Of a stretch of 60,507 bases of DNA, positions 35,301-44,801 are shown piece by piece. Below the pieces are notes generated by a model, which was given only the letters and a program-made list of their open reading frames with translations, did not search any database and was not told where the DNA came from. This DNA is from Halieaceae bacterium. GTDB taxonomy: Bacteria; Pseudomonadota; Gammaproteobacteria; Pseudomonadales; Halieaceae. The stretch is from assembly GCA_902520195.1 (NCBI GenBank), contig CABYND010000011.1:1-60507 (forward strand), given 5' to 3'. The position numbers were made by a program, and so were the translations under genes. Positions within the stretch are counted from its first letter, which is position 1. The number at the start of each line of letters is the position of its first letter.

Positions 35301-35567
35301 GTGGCTAATACACCCCAAGCAAGAAAGCGGGCGCGCCAGAACGACAAGCGTCGCACGCACAATGCGAGCCTAAGGTCGCTGGTTCGCACCAAGATTAAGC
35401 AGGTTATCGCGGCAGCCGAAAAGGGTAACGCCGACGACGCCCGAGCCGCCTATGATTCGGCCGTCCCTGTGATTGACAGAATGGCAAACCGCGGCATCAT
35501 CAAGAAAAACAAGGCAGCCCGCCATAAGAGCCGGCTGAACGCCCGCGTCAAGGCAATGGCGAGCTAA
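35301..35567 (+). CDS. rpsT: 30S ribosomal protein S20
   Basis: An 88-residue basic, three-helix ribosomal protein: MANTPQARKRARQNDKRR, then SLVRTKIKQVIAA and KAARHKSRLNARVKA. It binds 16S rRNA early in 30S assembly. The start codon is GTG with GGAG 7 bases upstream. The E. coli gene also has a non-ATG start (TTG) that contributes to its autoregulation, so the weak start here may have the same role. Confidence 0.96.
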   Translation: MANTPQARKRARQNDKRRTHNASLRSLVRTKIKQVIAAAEKGNADDARAAYDSAVPVIDRMANRGIIKKNKAARHKSRLNARVKAMAS

Positions 35568-35592
35568 GATCTTTCAGGGTTGGCCGCCTCGC

Positions 35593-35871
35593 TCAGTCGG
35601 TGAGATAGTGATCCAGCCCCGCTTCAATCTCTCTGGTGATGACCCCTTTCAGGGGTCGCATCATGAGCCCCAAGCGCACCTCACCCACGACACGGTCCGC
35701 ATCCAGCGTGACGGCGCCTGAGAACCCCTTTCCATCGAACTGAATCGTTCCGGCCTCTCGCGCCACCAAGGCACCAAGGGCATATCCAAGGTGCGCGGCA
35801 AGCCTCTCCAAGGCCGCCTCCTGAGCGGCCTGATCCAGTTGATGACGGCGCGACAAACGAATAACAGACAT
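35593..35871 (-). CDS. Polyhydroxyalkanoate granule region-like protein (PHA_gran_rgn family)
   Basis: A 92-residue protein resembling the putative polyhydroxyalkanoic acid system proteins: IRLSRRHQLDQAAQEAALERLA, a central IQFDGKGFSGAVTL, and LGLMMRPLKGVITREIEAGL. The biochemical role is not established. It converges with rpsT and diverges from hslO. A phasin and a PhaD-like regulator about 9 kb away support a PHA link. Confidence 0.75.
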   Translation of the reverse strand: MSVIRLSRRHQLDQAAQEAALERLAAHLGYALGALVAREAGTIQFDGKGFSGAVTLDADRVVGEVRLGLMMRPLKGVITREIEAGLDHYLTD

Positions 35872-35944
35872 TCAATAATCAGATTGGGGCTGGGTAGCAA
35901 TCCCGCTATCCTACACTCCCTCTAATGATTGGTATCACTCCGCG

Positions 35945-36808
35945 ATGAGCCACCCCGCCGACAGCAGTCAACGTTTCCTGTTTGACGGCGTCAACGTGCG
36001 TGGCGAATCGGTGCAAATTTCGGCCGCGCTGACCGATATGCTGGCCAATCAGGCCTATAGCGCCACGTTGAAGCGCCTGCTGGGCGAATTTGCGGCAGCC
36101 GCTGTGCTGATCAGCAACAATCTCAAATATCAAGGCCGCATTATTCTGCAAGCTCGGAGCAAGCAAGCGGTATCGCTGGTCATGGTCGAGTGCTCCAGTG
36201 AGCGCCACATCCGCGGCATTGCTCAGGGCGATCTCAGCGCCGAGGCCGATGATCCCATGAACCTGCTGACAGACGGGCAATTGGTCCTGACCGTGGAACG
36301 CGAGGCGGGCCAACGGTATCAGGGCATCGTTGCACTCGCGGAGGGCACGCTGGCAGGGGCTCTGGAGGATTACTTCTCACAGAGTGAGCAACTGGGCACA
36401 CGGTTTTGGCTCGCCTCTGACGGGGCACGCAGTGCGGGACTAATGCTGCAGCAGTTGCCTGCGCAGCTGACAGACGCAGAGGCACGCAGCGAGCAGTGGT
36501 CAACGCTGTGTTTACTGACCGAGACGCTACACGCGGATGAGCTGTTGGGCCTAACGCCAGAAGCGTTGTTATTCAAGCTCTATCAGGAGGAAACCGTAAC
36601 GGTATACCCACCGGCCCCTATTTTGTTTAAATGTCGGTGCAGTCGTGAGCGAAGCGCCGACGCGATATCCCTGTTGCCCGAGTCTGAGCGAGAGGAGATC
36701 CTCGCTGAACAAGGCGACATCACGATGACCTGTGAGTTGTGTGGTACGACCTATCGATTTGGTCGGGAAGTTTTGCCCCCTCACGGCGCAGGGACAACGC
36801 TGCATTAA
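35945..36808 (+). CDS. hslO: Redox-activated chaperone Hsp33
   Basis: A 287-residue holdase that is switched on by oxidation. The C-terminal redox switch has the zinc ligands CRC (C230, C232) and CELC (C263, C266), with the expected spacing of about 30 residues between pairs. The N-terminal domain starts with QRFLFDGVNVRGESV. The start ATG has only a weak ribosome binding site. It is followed by pckA on the same strand after 76 bases. Confidence 0.94.
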   Translation: MSHPADSSQRFLFDGVNVRGESVQISAALTDMLANQAYSATLKRLLGEFAAAAVLISNNLKYQGRIILQARSKQAVSLVMVECSSERHIRGIAQGDLSAEADDPMNLLTDGQLVLTVEREAGQRYQGIVALAEGTLAGALEDYFSQSEQLGTRFWLASDGARSAGLMLQQLPAQLTDAEARSEQWSTLCLLTETLHADELLGLTPEALLFKLYQEETVTVYPPAPILFKCRCSRERSADAISLLPESEREEILAEQGDITMTCELCGTTYRFGREVLPPHGAGTTLH

Positions 36809-36884
36809 ATCGATGACGTAGACGCATCGAATTGAGAAAAAATGCTTAACAGCAGAATAGATAGTACTCAGCACGGAAACCAAC

Positions 36885-38447
36885 ATGAGCGAAGCTGCCA
36901 TTTCCACCCCGGATGTTCACTCCGGTCTCCCTTCAACTGAACTGATTGACATGGCCCTGGCACGGGGTGAAGGTGTGCTGTCCGACACCGGCGCACTGCG
37001 TGTCGAGACGGGTGCACGCACGGGCCGCTCTCCGGCAGATCGGTTTGTCGTAAGGGAGCCCTCCAGCGAGGACGCTATAGACTGGGGCGGCGTCAACCGC
37101 CCATTTAATGCAGACCGGTTTGATGCCCTCTGGGAGCGGGTCAAGTCGCACGCCAATCAGTCAGAGACCTGGGTGCAACACCTGCACGTGGGAGAGCACA
37201 GCGATCACTACCTGCCCGTCAAAGTCATTACCGCCACAGCCTGGCAGTCCCTGTTTGGCCGCAACATGTTCATCCGCCCTGACACATACAACCCCGCCAA
37301 CAAGCCTGAGTGGAAGATCCTCAACGTAGCCGACTTTGTCTGTGACCCCGAGCGCGATGGCACCCACTCGGATGCCACCGTCATCATTAATTTCGGTCAG
37401 CGAAAAGTGCTGATTGCGGGGATGCGTTACGCAGGCGAGATGAAAAAAGCCATGTTCTCGGTGCAGAATTTCCTGCTCCCCGAGAAGGATGTCATGCCAA
37501 TGCACTGTTCCGCCAACATTGGCGAAGATGGCGACACCACCTTGTTTTTCGGCTTGTCGGGTACCGGTAAGACCACCTTGTCAGCAGACCCGGAGCGCTA
37601 CCTCATCGGCGATGACGAGCACGGCTGGTCCAAGGGCTCTGTCTTTAACATCGAGGGCGGCTGCTACGCCAAGACCATTGATCTGAGTCGCAAAAATGAA
37701 CCGGTTATCTGGGACGCGATTCGCGGCGGCGCCATCATTGAGAATGTGGTGCTGGATGATCGGGGGCAGGCCGACTACAGCGATACCAGCCTGACCGAGA
37801 ATGGCCGCTGCTGCTATCCACTGGAGCATGTCGATAAACGCTCAGAAACCAACAGCGGCGGCGAGCCCAAATGCGTTATTTTTCTGACCTGTGATGTCTT
37901 TGGGGTGCTGCCGCCGATTTCGATCTTGTCAAAAGAGGCCGCCGCGTTTCACTTTCTCTCGGGTTACACCGCGCGGGTTGGCTCTACCGAGGTCGGCGCT
38001 GCGGCGGGTATCAACCCCACTTTCTCAACCTGCTTTGGTGCGCCTTTCATGCCTCGACCGGCGGGGGACTATGCCGAACTGCTGATCAAACGAATCGAAG
38101 ACTTCGATAGCCAGGTCTATCTGATCAATACCGGCTGGACGGGCGGCTCGGGCGCCCCGGGCGGCTCTGGATCGCGCTTCCCAATCCCGGTTACCCGCGC
38201 GGTGGTGAAAGCGGCACAGGACGGCGTGCTGGTGGGTGTCGAGACCCGTCACATCGAGAGCCTTAATCTGGACTATCCGGTCAGCATCCCGGGCGTGGAC
38301 GACCAATATGTCGATCCCAAGGCGGGCTGGGGCGACGACCCGGCCTACGAGGCTCAGGCAAGCCAATTGGCAGCGCTGTTCCTCGAAAATATTGCCAACT
38401 TCGACGTCAGCGAAGCGATCGTGGCGGCGGGTCCGAAGAGCGCCTGA
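36885..38447 (+). CDS. pckA: Phosphoenolpyruvate carboxykinase (ATP)
   Basis: A 520-residue gluconeogenic enzyme that converts oxaloacetate and ATP to phosphoenolpyruvate. Visible motifs are [12 protein letters not shown] near the N-terminus, the kinase-1a P-loop GLSGTGKT (223-230), the metal-binding IGDDEHGW and the INTGWTGG segment. The length is typical of ATP-type enzymes. The hslO-pckA pairing is common in gammaproteobacteria, though pckA may have its own promoter in the 76-base gap. It suits a bacterium living on organic acids and lipids. Confidence 0.96.
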   Translation: MSEAAISTPDVHSGLPSTELIDMALARGEGVLSDTGALRVETGARTGRSPADRFVVREPSSEDAIDWGGVNRPFNADRFDALWERVKSHANQSETWVQHLHVGEHSDHYLPVKVITATAWQSLFGRNMFIRPDTYNPANKPEWKILNVADFVCDPERDGTHSDATVIINFGQRKVLIAGMRYAGEMKKAMFSVQNFLLPEKDVMPMHCSANIGEDGDTTLFFGLSGTGKTTLSADPERYLIGDDEHGWSKGSVFNIEGGCYAKTIDLSRKNEPVIWDAIRGGAIIENVVLDDRGQADYSDTSLTENGRCCYPLEHVDKRSETNSGGEPKCVIFLTCDVFGVLPPISILSKEAAAFHFLSGYTARVGSTEVGAAAGINPTFSTCFGAPFMPRPAGDYAELLIKRIEDFDSQVYLINTGWTGGSGAPGGSGSRFPIPVTRAVVKAAQDGVLVGVETRHIESLNLDYPVSIPGVDDQYVDPKAGWGDDPAYEAQASQLAALFLENIANFDVSEAIVAAGPKSA

Positions 38448-38471
38448 ATTCGAGGACGTAACCTTTTGGAA

Positions 38472-41400
38472 TCAGCTGGCCGAGGTCGATAACGCTGGCG
38501 CGCTATCCTTACCACCGAACCATCTCGCTCGCAATGCGCGTGCGTCCTCGGCAATCAGATACAGCGCCGGCACCAACACCAGCGTGACCCCCGTAGCGAA
38601 CAGCACGCCAAACGACAGCGACGTCACCATCGGTATCAGGAATTGCGCCTGAACGCTGGTCTCAGACATAATAGGCAACAGGCCAACAAAGGTGGTCAGC
38701 GAGGTCAGAATGATCGGCCGGAACCGGTCTTCGCCCGCCTGTAACAATGCCGTCACCAATTCCGTGCCCTCCTCCCGGAGGCGATTGATACGGTCAATCA
38801 GCACCAGATTGTCGTTGACCACAACGCCGGCACACGCCGTCACCCCCATGATAGAAAACATGCTGACCTGCCAGCCCAGAATCATGTGGCCAAAAATGGC
38901 GCCCATCAGACCGAACGGTACGGCGGTCAGAATCAACAGCGGCTGCCAATAGGACCGGAAGGCGACCGCCATTAGGGCGTAGATCACCATCATGGCGAGT
39001 GCCATCAGCCGCACAGTGGCCTCACGAAACTCAATTTCTTCCTGCAATTCCCCATCCAGGTTCACAAACAAGTCCGGGTACTGCTGTTGCCACTTCGGTA
39101 AGTAATCTCGGAACACAGACTGCACGATCGCGCGAGGCGGCGGACCGTTGGCTTCAACGTCTGCCTCAACTTCCAGTGTCCGAAGGCGATCCAGTCGCTC
39201 CAGTTTCTGATAGCCGGCTTCGACCCGATAGGTGGCTACGGCCTCAAAGGGCACCTCGCCACCATCGGGGGTACGAATGTACATGTCACTCAAATTAGCA
39301 ATAGCGAGCCGCTCTATCTCTGGATAACGCACCATGACCTTGACGTCTTCTCTCCCTCTGGGAACACGCTGGGCCTCCGCACCATAAAACGCCTGCCTCA
39401 CTTGCCGCGCCACATCCGCCAAACCCACACCCAGTGTTTCGGCCGCCGGCTTTAACTCCAGCACCAACTCGTCCCGGGGGCTGTCAAAGCTGTCCGAGAC
39501 ATCAAAAACCCCGGGGTAGGAGAGCAGCGCTTCTCGCACATCCCCCGCCATCGCCTCCAAATCCTCAACCTTGCGTGAGGCGAGCACGAGTCTGATGGGT
39601 TTGCCAGGATCGCGGATGGTGTAATCCATGCGCACTTCTTTGGCCTCACTGAGCGATCCCGAGTCGGACCTCAGCTCAAGGGCAAAAGCCTCTGTATCCA
39701 CCCCTTCGCTGACAGTGGCGATCACCACCTCTACCTCGTTCTCGTTGGCGCGACCCAGAATGCTGCCGATGGCCGGCGCGTCCTCATATTCGGGGCGCTG
39801 GTTCCACTCGGTTTTCAGCGCTTCGGCTGCATCCACAACGCGCTGCATCACCAGCTCCGACTGCGAGAAAGAGCCGCCCTCGGGCATCACAATTTTCGCC
39901 TCGACAAAGTCGGAATTAATGCGCGGGAAAAACGCCGACCTCAGCCAACCGCCACCATAAAGGGCGACACTTAAACTGAGCATGACCAGGAAGAAACCCG
40001 CCACCAGCAGATGGTGCTGCAGCGCCCACTGCAAACACGGCCGGTACCGGTTTCGCGCTAAAGACACCAACCAATCGGCGCATCGATGTCGCCAATTCTC
40101 GAGCCGCTTCAACAGTGGCGTTGCGGCAGGCTGCTCGGGACCTAATCGTGAGAGGTGCGCCGGCAAGATCCACAGACATTCGACCAACGAGAACATCAGC
40201 ACCATCAGGACCACAACCGGGATCCCCTTGGCCGCGTGAGCCCACTCACCCGGCATAAACATCATGGGCGCAAAGAACACCATCGTGCTGATCACGGCGA
40301 ACAGCACCGGCTTAAATACCTCGCGGACGCCCCAAAAGGCCGCTGCTTCGCCCTCCACACCTCTGGTCTGCGCCGTATGAATAGACTCACCGACGATGAT
40401 GGCATCGTCCACCACAATGCCCAACACCAGCAGAAAGGCGAATAGAGAAATCATATTGAGGCCGACGCCGGTGTAGGGGAGTATGAAAAATGCACCTAAG
40501 AAGGCGACGGCGATACCCACCGACACCCACACTGCCACAGCCGGCCTCAGGAAGAGCACCAACACCAAAAACACCAACAGCAGACCACCCAAGCCGTTCT
40601 TCAGTAGCGTCTCGACACGTCCCTTAAACGGTACCGCTGCGTCACGCCAGAAAGACAGGGTGGCCCCTTCAGGTAAGTTTGGTTTCTGCTTTGCCACCCA
40701 CTCATTGATGAACCTAGAGGACTGCACCACATCGGGGTTGGTGGTGACATACGCATACAAACCGTGGCCGGGCATTCCATCAAAACGACTGACGGTATCG
40801 ACATCCTCAAAACCGTCATCAATCGTGGCGACTTCGCCCAAATAAATCTGCGTGCCGTCCCTCGCTGTCAGCAACACGATGCGCTCAAAATCCTCCCGGT
40901 AATAGGCTTGGCCCCGGGTTTGCACGCGGATGTCACCGTCGATGCCTTTAATCGCACCCGCCGGCAAGTTCAGTGAGGCTGACTGGATCGCGCGGACCAC
41001 ATCGTCGAAAGAAAGGTTATGACGCCGCAGATCCAATTCCGATACATTGACTGACACTTCGTATCGACGCGGCGACACCAGATCGACAACCGAGATCCAG
41101 GGCTGACGAGCCAGATCGTCGCGCAGGGTCTCGCCAAGCTCTTTGAGCTCCCATTCATCGAGCTCGCCCGCTAACTGCACGATGCCTAGCATATGGCGGT
41201 AGATGAGCTCGGTGACCACGGGACGCTCGGCGTCGGTTGGGAAAGTGGTGATCGCGTCGACCCGGGTTTTAATCTCGTTGGCCAGTCGCTGGGTGGGGTA
41301 GCCTGTAAGCGCCTCAACGATGACTTGCCCCATACCATCAGAAGCGGTAGAGCGGATCTCCTTGATACCGTCGAGGTCGTGAATCGCCTCCTCGATCCGC

Positions 41401-41606
41401 ACACAGATCTGCTCTTCCACCTCTCTCGGGCTAGCCCCAGGAAACGGCATGGCGATGCTAATACGATCGACGACGGGGGTGGGAAAAAACTGTTTATCCA
41501 GGCCCGGGATGTTATATAGCCCACCGATCACCAACACCACCATAAGGAGGTTTGCTGCAATCGGATTGGAGATGAACCAGCCTAGAAGGCCCGGTTTGTC
41601 AGCCAC
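38472..41606 (-). CDS. RND-superfamily efflux transporter (AcrB/HAE1-like)
   Basis: A 1044-residue inner-membrane proton antiporter pump. There are the usual 12 membrane segments (first at about 12-30), two large periplasmic loops, the RND signature near FPGASPREVEEQ (55-66), and the paired aspartates D400/D401 in TM4 (GIVVDDAIIV) for proton relay. The start codon is GTG, overlapping the end of the upstream adaptor gene by 8 bases. No TolC-like outer-membrane channel is next to it. Substrates unknown. Confidence 0.92.
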   Translation of the reverse strand: MADKPGLLGWFISNPIAANLLMVVLVIGGLYNIPGLDKQFFPTPVVDRISIAMPFPGASPREVEEQICVRIEEAIHDLDGIKEIRSTASDGMGQVIVEALTGYPTQRLANEIKTRVDAITTFPTDAERPVVTELIYRHMLGIVQLAGELDEWELKELGETLRDDLARQPWISVVDLVSPRRYEVSVNVSELDLRRHNLSFDDVVRAIQSASLNLPAGAIKGIDGDIRVQTRGQAYYREDFERIVLLTARDGTQIYLGEVATIDDGFEDVDTVSRFDGMPGHGLYAYVTTNPDVVQSSRFINEWVAKQKPNLPEGATLSFWRDAAVPFKGRVETLLKNGLGGLLLVFLVLVLFLRPAVAVWVSVGIAVAFLGAFFILPYTGVGLNMISLFAFLLVLGIVVDDAIIVGESIHTAQTRGVEGEAAAFWGVREVFKPVLFAVISTMVFFAPMMFMPGEWAHAAKGIPVVVLMVLMFSLVECLWILPAHLSRLGPEQPAATPLLKRLENWRHRCADWLVSLARNRYRPCLQWALQHHLLVAGFFLVMLSLSVALYGGGWLRSAFFPRINSDFVEAKIVMPEGGSFSQSELVMQRVVDAAEALKTEWNQRPEYEDAPAIGSILGRANENEVEVVIATVSEGVDTEAFALELRSDSGSLSEAKEVRMDYTIRDPGKPIRLVLASRKVEDLEAMAGDVREALLSYPGVFDVSDSFDSPRDELVLELKPAAETLGVGLADVARQVRQAFYGAEAQRVPRGREDVKVMVRYPEIERLAIANLSDMYIRTPDGGEVPFEAVATYRVEAGYQKLERLDRLRTLEVEADVEANGPPPRAIVQSVFRDYLPKWQQQYPDLFVNLDGELQEEIEFREATVRLMALAMMVIYALMAVAFRSYWQPLLILTAVPFGLMGAIFGHMILGWQVSMFSIMGVTACAGVVVNDNLVLIDRINRLREEGTELVTALLQAGEDRFRPIILTSLTTFVGLLPIMSETSVQAQFLIPMVTSLSFGVLFATGVTLVLVPALYLIAEDARALRARWFGGKDSAPALSTSAS

Positions 41607-42792
41607 TGGTCGGCCTCACCGCTGCAACCTCAATCGCGGCGCCGGCTGCCAACAGGCTGCTTTGCTCCGCAACGACCTGCTCGCCTGCGCTGATACCGCG
41701 CACCCAGACCCGGTCTTGCTCGCGCCTGAGCAGTTTTACAGGCAGTCTTTCCAGTCGGCTGTTTTCGTTCACCAGCAGCACGGTATTGTCCCCGCGCAAC
41801 GCAGTAGCGGGTAATTCGACCGATTGTTGGATCGGCTTACCGCGGATGCTTGCCTCCACAAACAGTCCCGGCGTCAGCGGTGGTCTTTGCGAGCCGCTGT
41901 CTCCGAACGGATTGTTTACTTCCGCAATCGCAAACGTGACGCGGCTGTCGCGGTCGATACTAGCTTCGACCCGGGCTATCTTGCCTTGCCACTGCCAGCG
42001 CTCACCACCGAATCGCGCGCTCAAGACCACCTCGGGGTAGGCCTCTACCGCTGTTTCAAACAGCGGCAGTTCCAGCAGTGCGAGCTGAGAATCACTGATC
42101 GGCAGATGCACCTCAACCCGCTCTGTGGCGTAGATCTGTGCCAACACGGTACCGGGAGCGACAAACTGTCCCAGATCTACCGACTTCTTCTCCAGTCGAC
42201 CGTCAAAGGGGGCGCGTACCGTTGTCCGCTCCAGAGCCAGCTCAGCCGCGGCCACATCAGCCTGGGCTGCCGCAAGCGAAGCCTCGGCGGCGCGGAGTTG
42301 CGGCTTGCGCAAAAACAAATCGTTCGCCTCGCTGGTGCCAAGCTCACGCCACTCTCGCTGCGCCTGCAGGTTACGGCCTCGCTCCTCCGCGACGCGCTGT
42401 GCGGCGGCAGCCTCCTGAGCACGGGCTCTGGCGATGGCAAACTCATAATCCGCTTGTTCGAGTTGCAGCAGGATGTCTCCTGCCCTGAAAAAACGCCCGC
42501 CGAGGAATCGATCACTCACGCTCTCCACTTTTCCGCTGACCTGTGCAACCAGTTCGACGCGCCTGACCGGCTCTACGGTACCTTGAGTGCGGACCGAGAT
42601 ACTGTGGTCGGCGGGGGCAGCCACAATGGCATCCACCAGCGGGCGACGCGGCTCCGGAAACTGGGTTGGCTGGGTTTGCGGCTTACCCACCAACACCAGG
42701 AAACAGACCGCCAAACCGGCCGTCGTAAACGCCGCCGAGCCGAGCAATCGTCGGCGGGAAAACCGGCTGCTTTTGACGTTTTTGTCAGTCAT
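41599..42792 (-). CDS. RND efflux periplasmic adaptor (membrane fusion protein)
   Basis: A roughly 397-residue adaptor. After an N-terminal membrane anchor (LLGSAAFTTAGLAVCFLVLV) it shows the lipoyl half RVELVAQVSGKVESV, an alpha-helical hairpin rich in Ala/Glu/Arg, the second lipoyl half APFDGRLEKKSVDLGQFV and a beta-barrel. It links the pump to an outer-membrane channel. Start alternatives are the ATGs at 42813 and 42792; neither has a good ribosome binding site. It is co-transcribed with the pump gene. Confidence 0.88.
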   Translation of the reverse strand: MTDKNVKSSRFSRRRLLGSAAFTTAGLAVCFLVLVGKPQTQPTQFPEPRRPLVDAIVAAPADHSISVRTQGTVEPVRRVELVAQVSGKVESVSDRFLGGRFFRAGDILLQLEQADYEFAIARARAQEAAAAQRVAEERGRNLQAQREWRELGTSEANDLFLRKPQLRAAEASLAAAQADVAAAELALERTTVRAPFDGRLEKKSVDLGQFVAPGTVLAQIYATERVEVHLPISDSQLALLELPLFETAVEAYPEVVLSARFGGERWQWQGKIARVEASIDRDSRVTFAIAEVNNPFGDSGSQRPPLTPGLFVEASIRGKPIQQSVELPATALRGDNTVLLVNENSRLERLPVKLLRREQDRVWVRGISAGEQVVAEQSSLLAAGAAIEVAAVRPTSG

Positions 42793-42912
42793 TGGTGAAT
42801 CACTACTTTCCATGTACGTGAGCTTCGGGGGCGGAATCCTAGCGCTATACGCGGAGCAAAGATATTTGGCCCAGTGTGCAAAGCTACCAAACGGCGTTTG
42901 CAAAGGGTTTGT

Positions 42913-43959
42913 TCAGTTTTTCTGGGCCTTATCCACAACATGCATTAAAGCTACCGCAATGATCTCGGGCACCTCCTCTTGCAGAAAATGTCCTGCCTCC
43001 GTCTCAGTGACAGGTGCAGTTGGAAACATTGTCTGAGTAAAGGGCAGACCCCTACCTAATATGGGGTCGTTCATCCCCCAGACCAGCTCAACCGGGATAT
43101 CCAATCCCTCCACGTAGCGCTCAATATTCCGCAGCGCGGGTGAACTAGCGTGGTCAGGCCCATCTGCCACCATTCGCATAAGCGCCAGCGTCGCTTTGCC
43201 ATTGCCGCTGTCCTCGAGTGGACGTCGATAAAGATCCATGACCTCCGGCGGCATCGTCGTCGGATCGCCTTGGACACCGGCCAAACGCTTGAAAAAAAAT
43301 GAGGACATAGCTTCCACCACAAACTCCCCAACCAGCGGCGTTTTCACCAGCGCATGGGCCCTGCTAAGATCCATGGGCGCGCGCGGGGCGCGAAACCCGG
43401 TATTCATGACCAAAGCCCCTTTCAGCACTCCTGGCGACAATGACAAGGCACCCATGCCCACGGGCCCTTCCCAATCCTGACCCGCATAAACTGCCTCTGT
43501 GAGGTCGAGTGTTGTCAACACACGGTTCATCCAGCGCATGTGGTTATCGAGAGTGTGGTCGCTCGCCGGAATCTTGGTGGAGAAACCGAGCCCCACCATG
43601 GTCGGCATGATGACCCTGAAGCGATCCAAAGGCAGTAGCTCTGGGACCCTTCGATACAGCAAGCCAGCAGTCGGATTGCCGTGCTGGAGGTAGACCGGGT
43701 ACCCCTGACCGATCTCCAGCACATGGTTCTTAATACCGGGCTCAACTTCGATGAAGTAACTTTTGTAATCGTCACTGACTACGGCGGCCGCATAGTCGGG
43801 GAGCGGGAAAGCCTCGAATTCGCCCACATCCAGCTCAACCTTACCCTCGCCCTTGGGGATGATGCGCTCAGCGTCCCGCACTAACACCAAGGCAGCGACT
43901 AAGAGTGAGGCGGCGAGGACTAACGCTACTCGTAACGTTGTTCTTAACGCTGTTCTCAT
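42913..43959 (-). CDS. Alpha/beta hydrolase, haloalkane dehalogenase-like, membrane-anchored or exported
   Basis: A 348-residue hydrolase. An N-terminal hydrophobic segment (about residues 8-27) suggests export or anchoring. The core shows HGNP (93-96), VGLGFST, the nucleophile in GQDWEG (D162, followed by W163), an acid in WGMNDP, and the base H324 in EAGHFLQEE. An Asp nucleophile followed by Trp and the Asn in HGNP match haloalkane dehalogenases, which use the Trp and Asn to hold halide. Epoxide hydrolase is the main alternative. AGAGG lies 6 bases before the ATG. Confidence 0.78.
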   Translation of the reverse strand: MRTALRTTLRVALVLAASLLVAALVLVRDAERIIPKGEGKVELDVGEFEAFPLPDYAAAVVSDDYKSYFIEVEPGIKNHVLEIGQGYPVYLQHGNPTAGLLYRRVPELLPLDRFRVIMPTMVGLGFSTKIPASDHTLDNHMRWMNRVLTTLDLTEAVYAGQDWEGPVGMGALSLSPGVLKGALVMNTGFRAPRAPMDLSRAHALVKTPLVGEFVVEAMSSFFFKRLAGVQGDPTTMPPEVMDLYRRPLEDSGNGKATLALMRMVADGPDHASSPALRNIERYVEGLDIPVELVWGMNDPILGRGLPFTQTMFPTAPVTETEAGHFLQEEVPEIIAVALMHVVDKAQKN

Positions 43960-44120
43960 TGCCAGCCTCTCTGAACAGTCGATATATTGGCATTTATTAT
44001 GTCAATTTATGTTGGTCTGTGCGAAATTGCCACGGCCACCCAGCTTTTTAGAGGGCGGATTCTAATTTTCAACGCCACACTACGTGGCGATTTCAACACA
44101 CCTCAATGAGGGGAAACGTC

Positions 44121-44603
44121 ATGGCAGATGCCGAAACCAAAGCAGCGCCCAAGGCTGCAGCCAGGAAAGCTGCGGTAAAGCAAGCCCCGGCCAAGGCCAA
44201 AAAGGCCCCGGCAAAAAAAAAGCTGGCCGCCAAAACCAAGGCGAAGGCAAGCACCAAAGCCAAAACCCGAGCGCGACCCAAGGCCATCGATACCGGCCGC
44301 AACGCACTGCTTGCAGGCCTGGGCGTCTATGGCAAGGCCTACGATCAGGTACTGGAGCAGTTCGCCAATCTGCAGGAGCAGGTAGACGAGGCGCAAACCC
44401 GTCTTACCGAGCGCCGCAAGCAGGCTGAAGATCTCTACAAGTCACTGATCAAGCGTGGCACAGCGGTCGAGAAAGAGGCGCTGAAGGCGCTGGCAGATCT
44501 GGAGCTCGACTCACTGGCTGATCGCTCCAAGCTGGAAGCACAGATGAAAAAGGCGAAGTCTCGCTTTGACGAGCTGAAGACCAAGCTTGGTAAAGCTGCC
44601 TAA
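44121..44603 (+). CDS. Phasin-family PHA granule protein with a basic Ala/Lys-rich tail
   Basis: A 160-residue protein. The first 55 or so residues are a histone-like low-complexity region of repeated AKKAPAKKK and KAKASTKAK type; the rest is an amphipathic helix and coiled coil (AIDTGRNALLAGLGVYGKAYDQ, then EQVDEAQTRLTERRKQ), as in phasins. Pseudomonas PhaF has the same two parts in reverse order and binds both PHA granules and DNA. The ATG at 44121 has GGGG 7 bases upstream and is preferred over the one at 44106. A PhaD-like gene follows. Confidence 0.82.
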   Translation: MADAETKAAPKAAARKAAVKQAPAKAKKAPAKKKLAAKTKAKASTKAKTRARPKAIDTGRNALLAGLGVYGKAYDQVLEQFANLQEQVDEAQTRLTERRKQAEDLYKSLIKRGTAVEKEALKALADLELDSLADRSKLEAQMKKAKSRFDELKTKLGKAA

Positions 44604-44631
44604 ACCCACCTTTTAGCGTCCGTTTTTTTCG

Positions 44632-44652
44632 GGGGAGCATTGCTCCCCTTTT
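44632..44652 (+). terminator. Rho-independent terminator after the phasin gene
   Basis: Stem GGGGAGC / GCTCCCC with a 3-base loop, followed by TTTTAT. It lies 28 bases after the phasin stop codon. Confidence 0.8.
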
Positions 44653-44801
44653 ATATAGATGTCGCTTTCAACGCGGTGCTGTGGGACCCCGTAAAACCTG
44701 GCGCAGATTCAGGTAAGCGCCGGAACTGTGTTTCAGTGGGCAGCCGGGCCTGCAGCGCGCGGCGCATCACGCGCCGTCCCGGCAAGGTACACTGACGTCC
44801 C

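Noticed and set aside
42700-42792. Twin-arginine-like SRRRLLGS at the N-terminus of the RND adaptor
   Set aside because: Adaptors are Sec-dependent and unfolded on export, and the motif lacks the usual context, so it is probably an ordinary positive-inside anchor.
41824-42798. 324-codon open frame antisense to the RND adaptor gene
   Set aside because: It lies wholly opposite a gene with clear family motifs, has a Cys/Arg/Gln-rich nonsense composition and no recognisable domain; high GC produces such frames.
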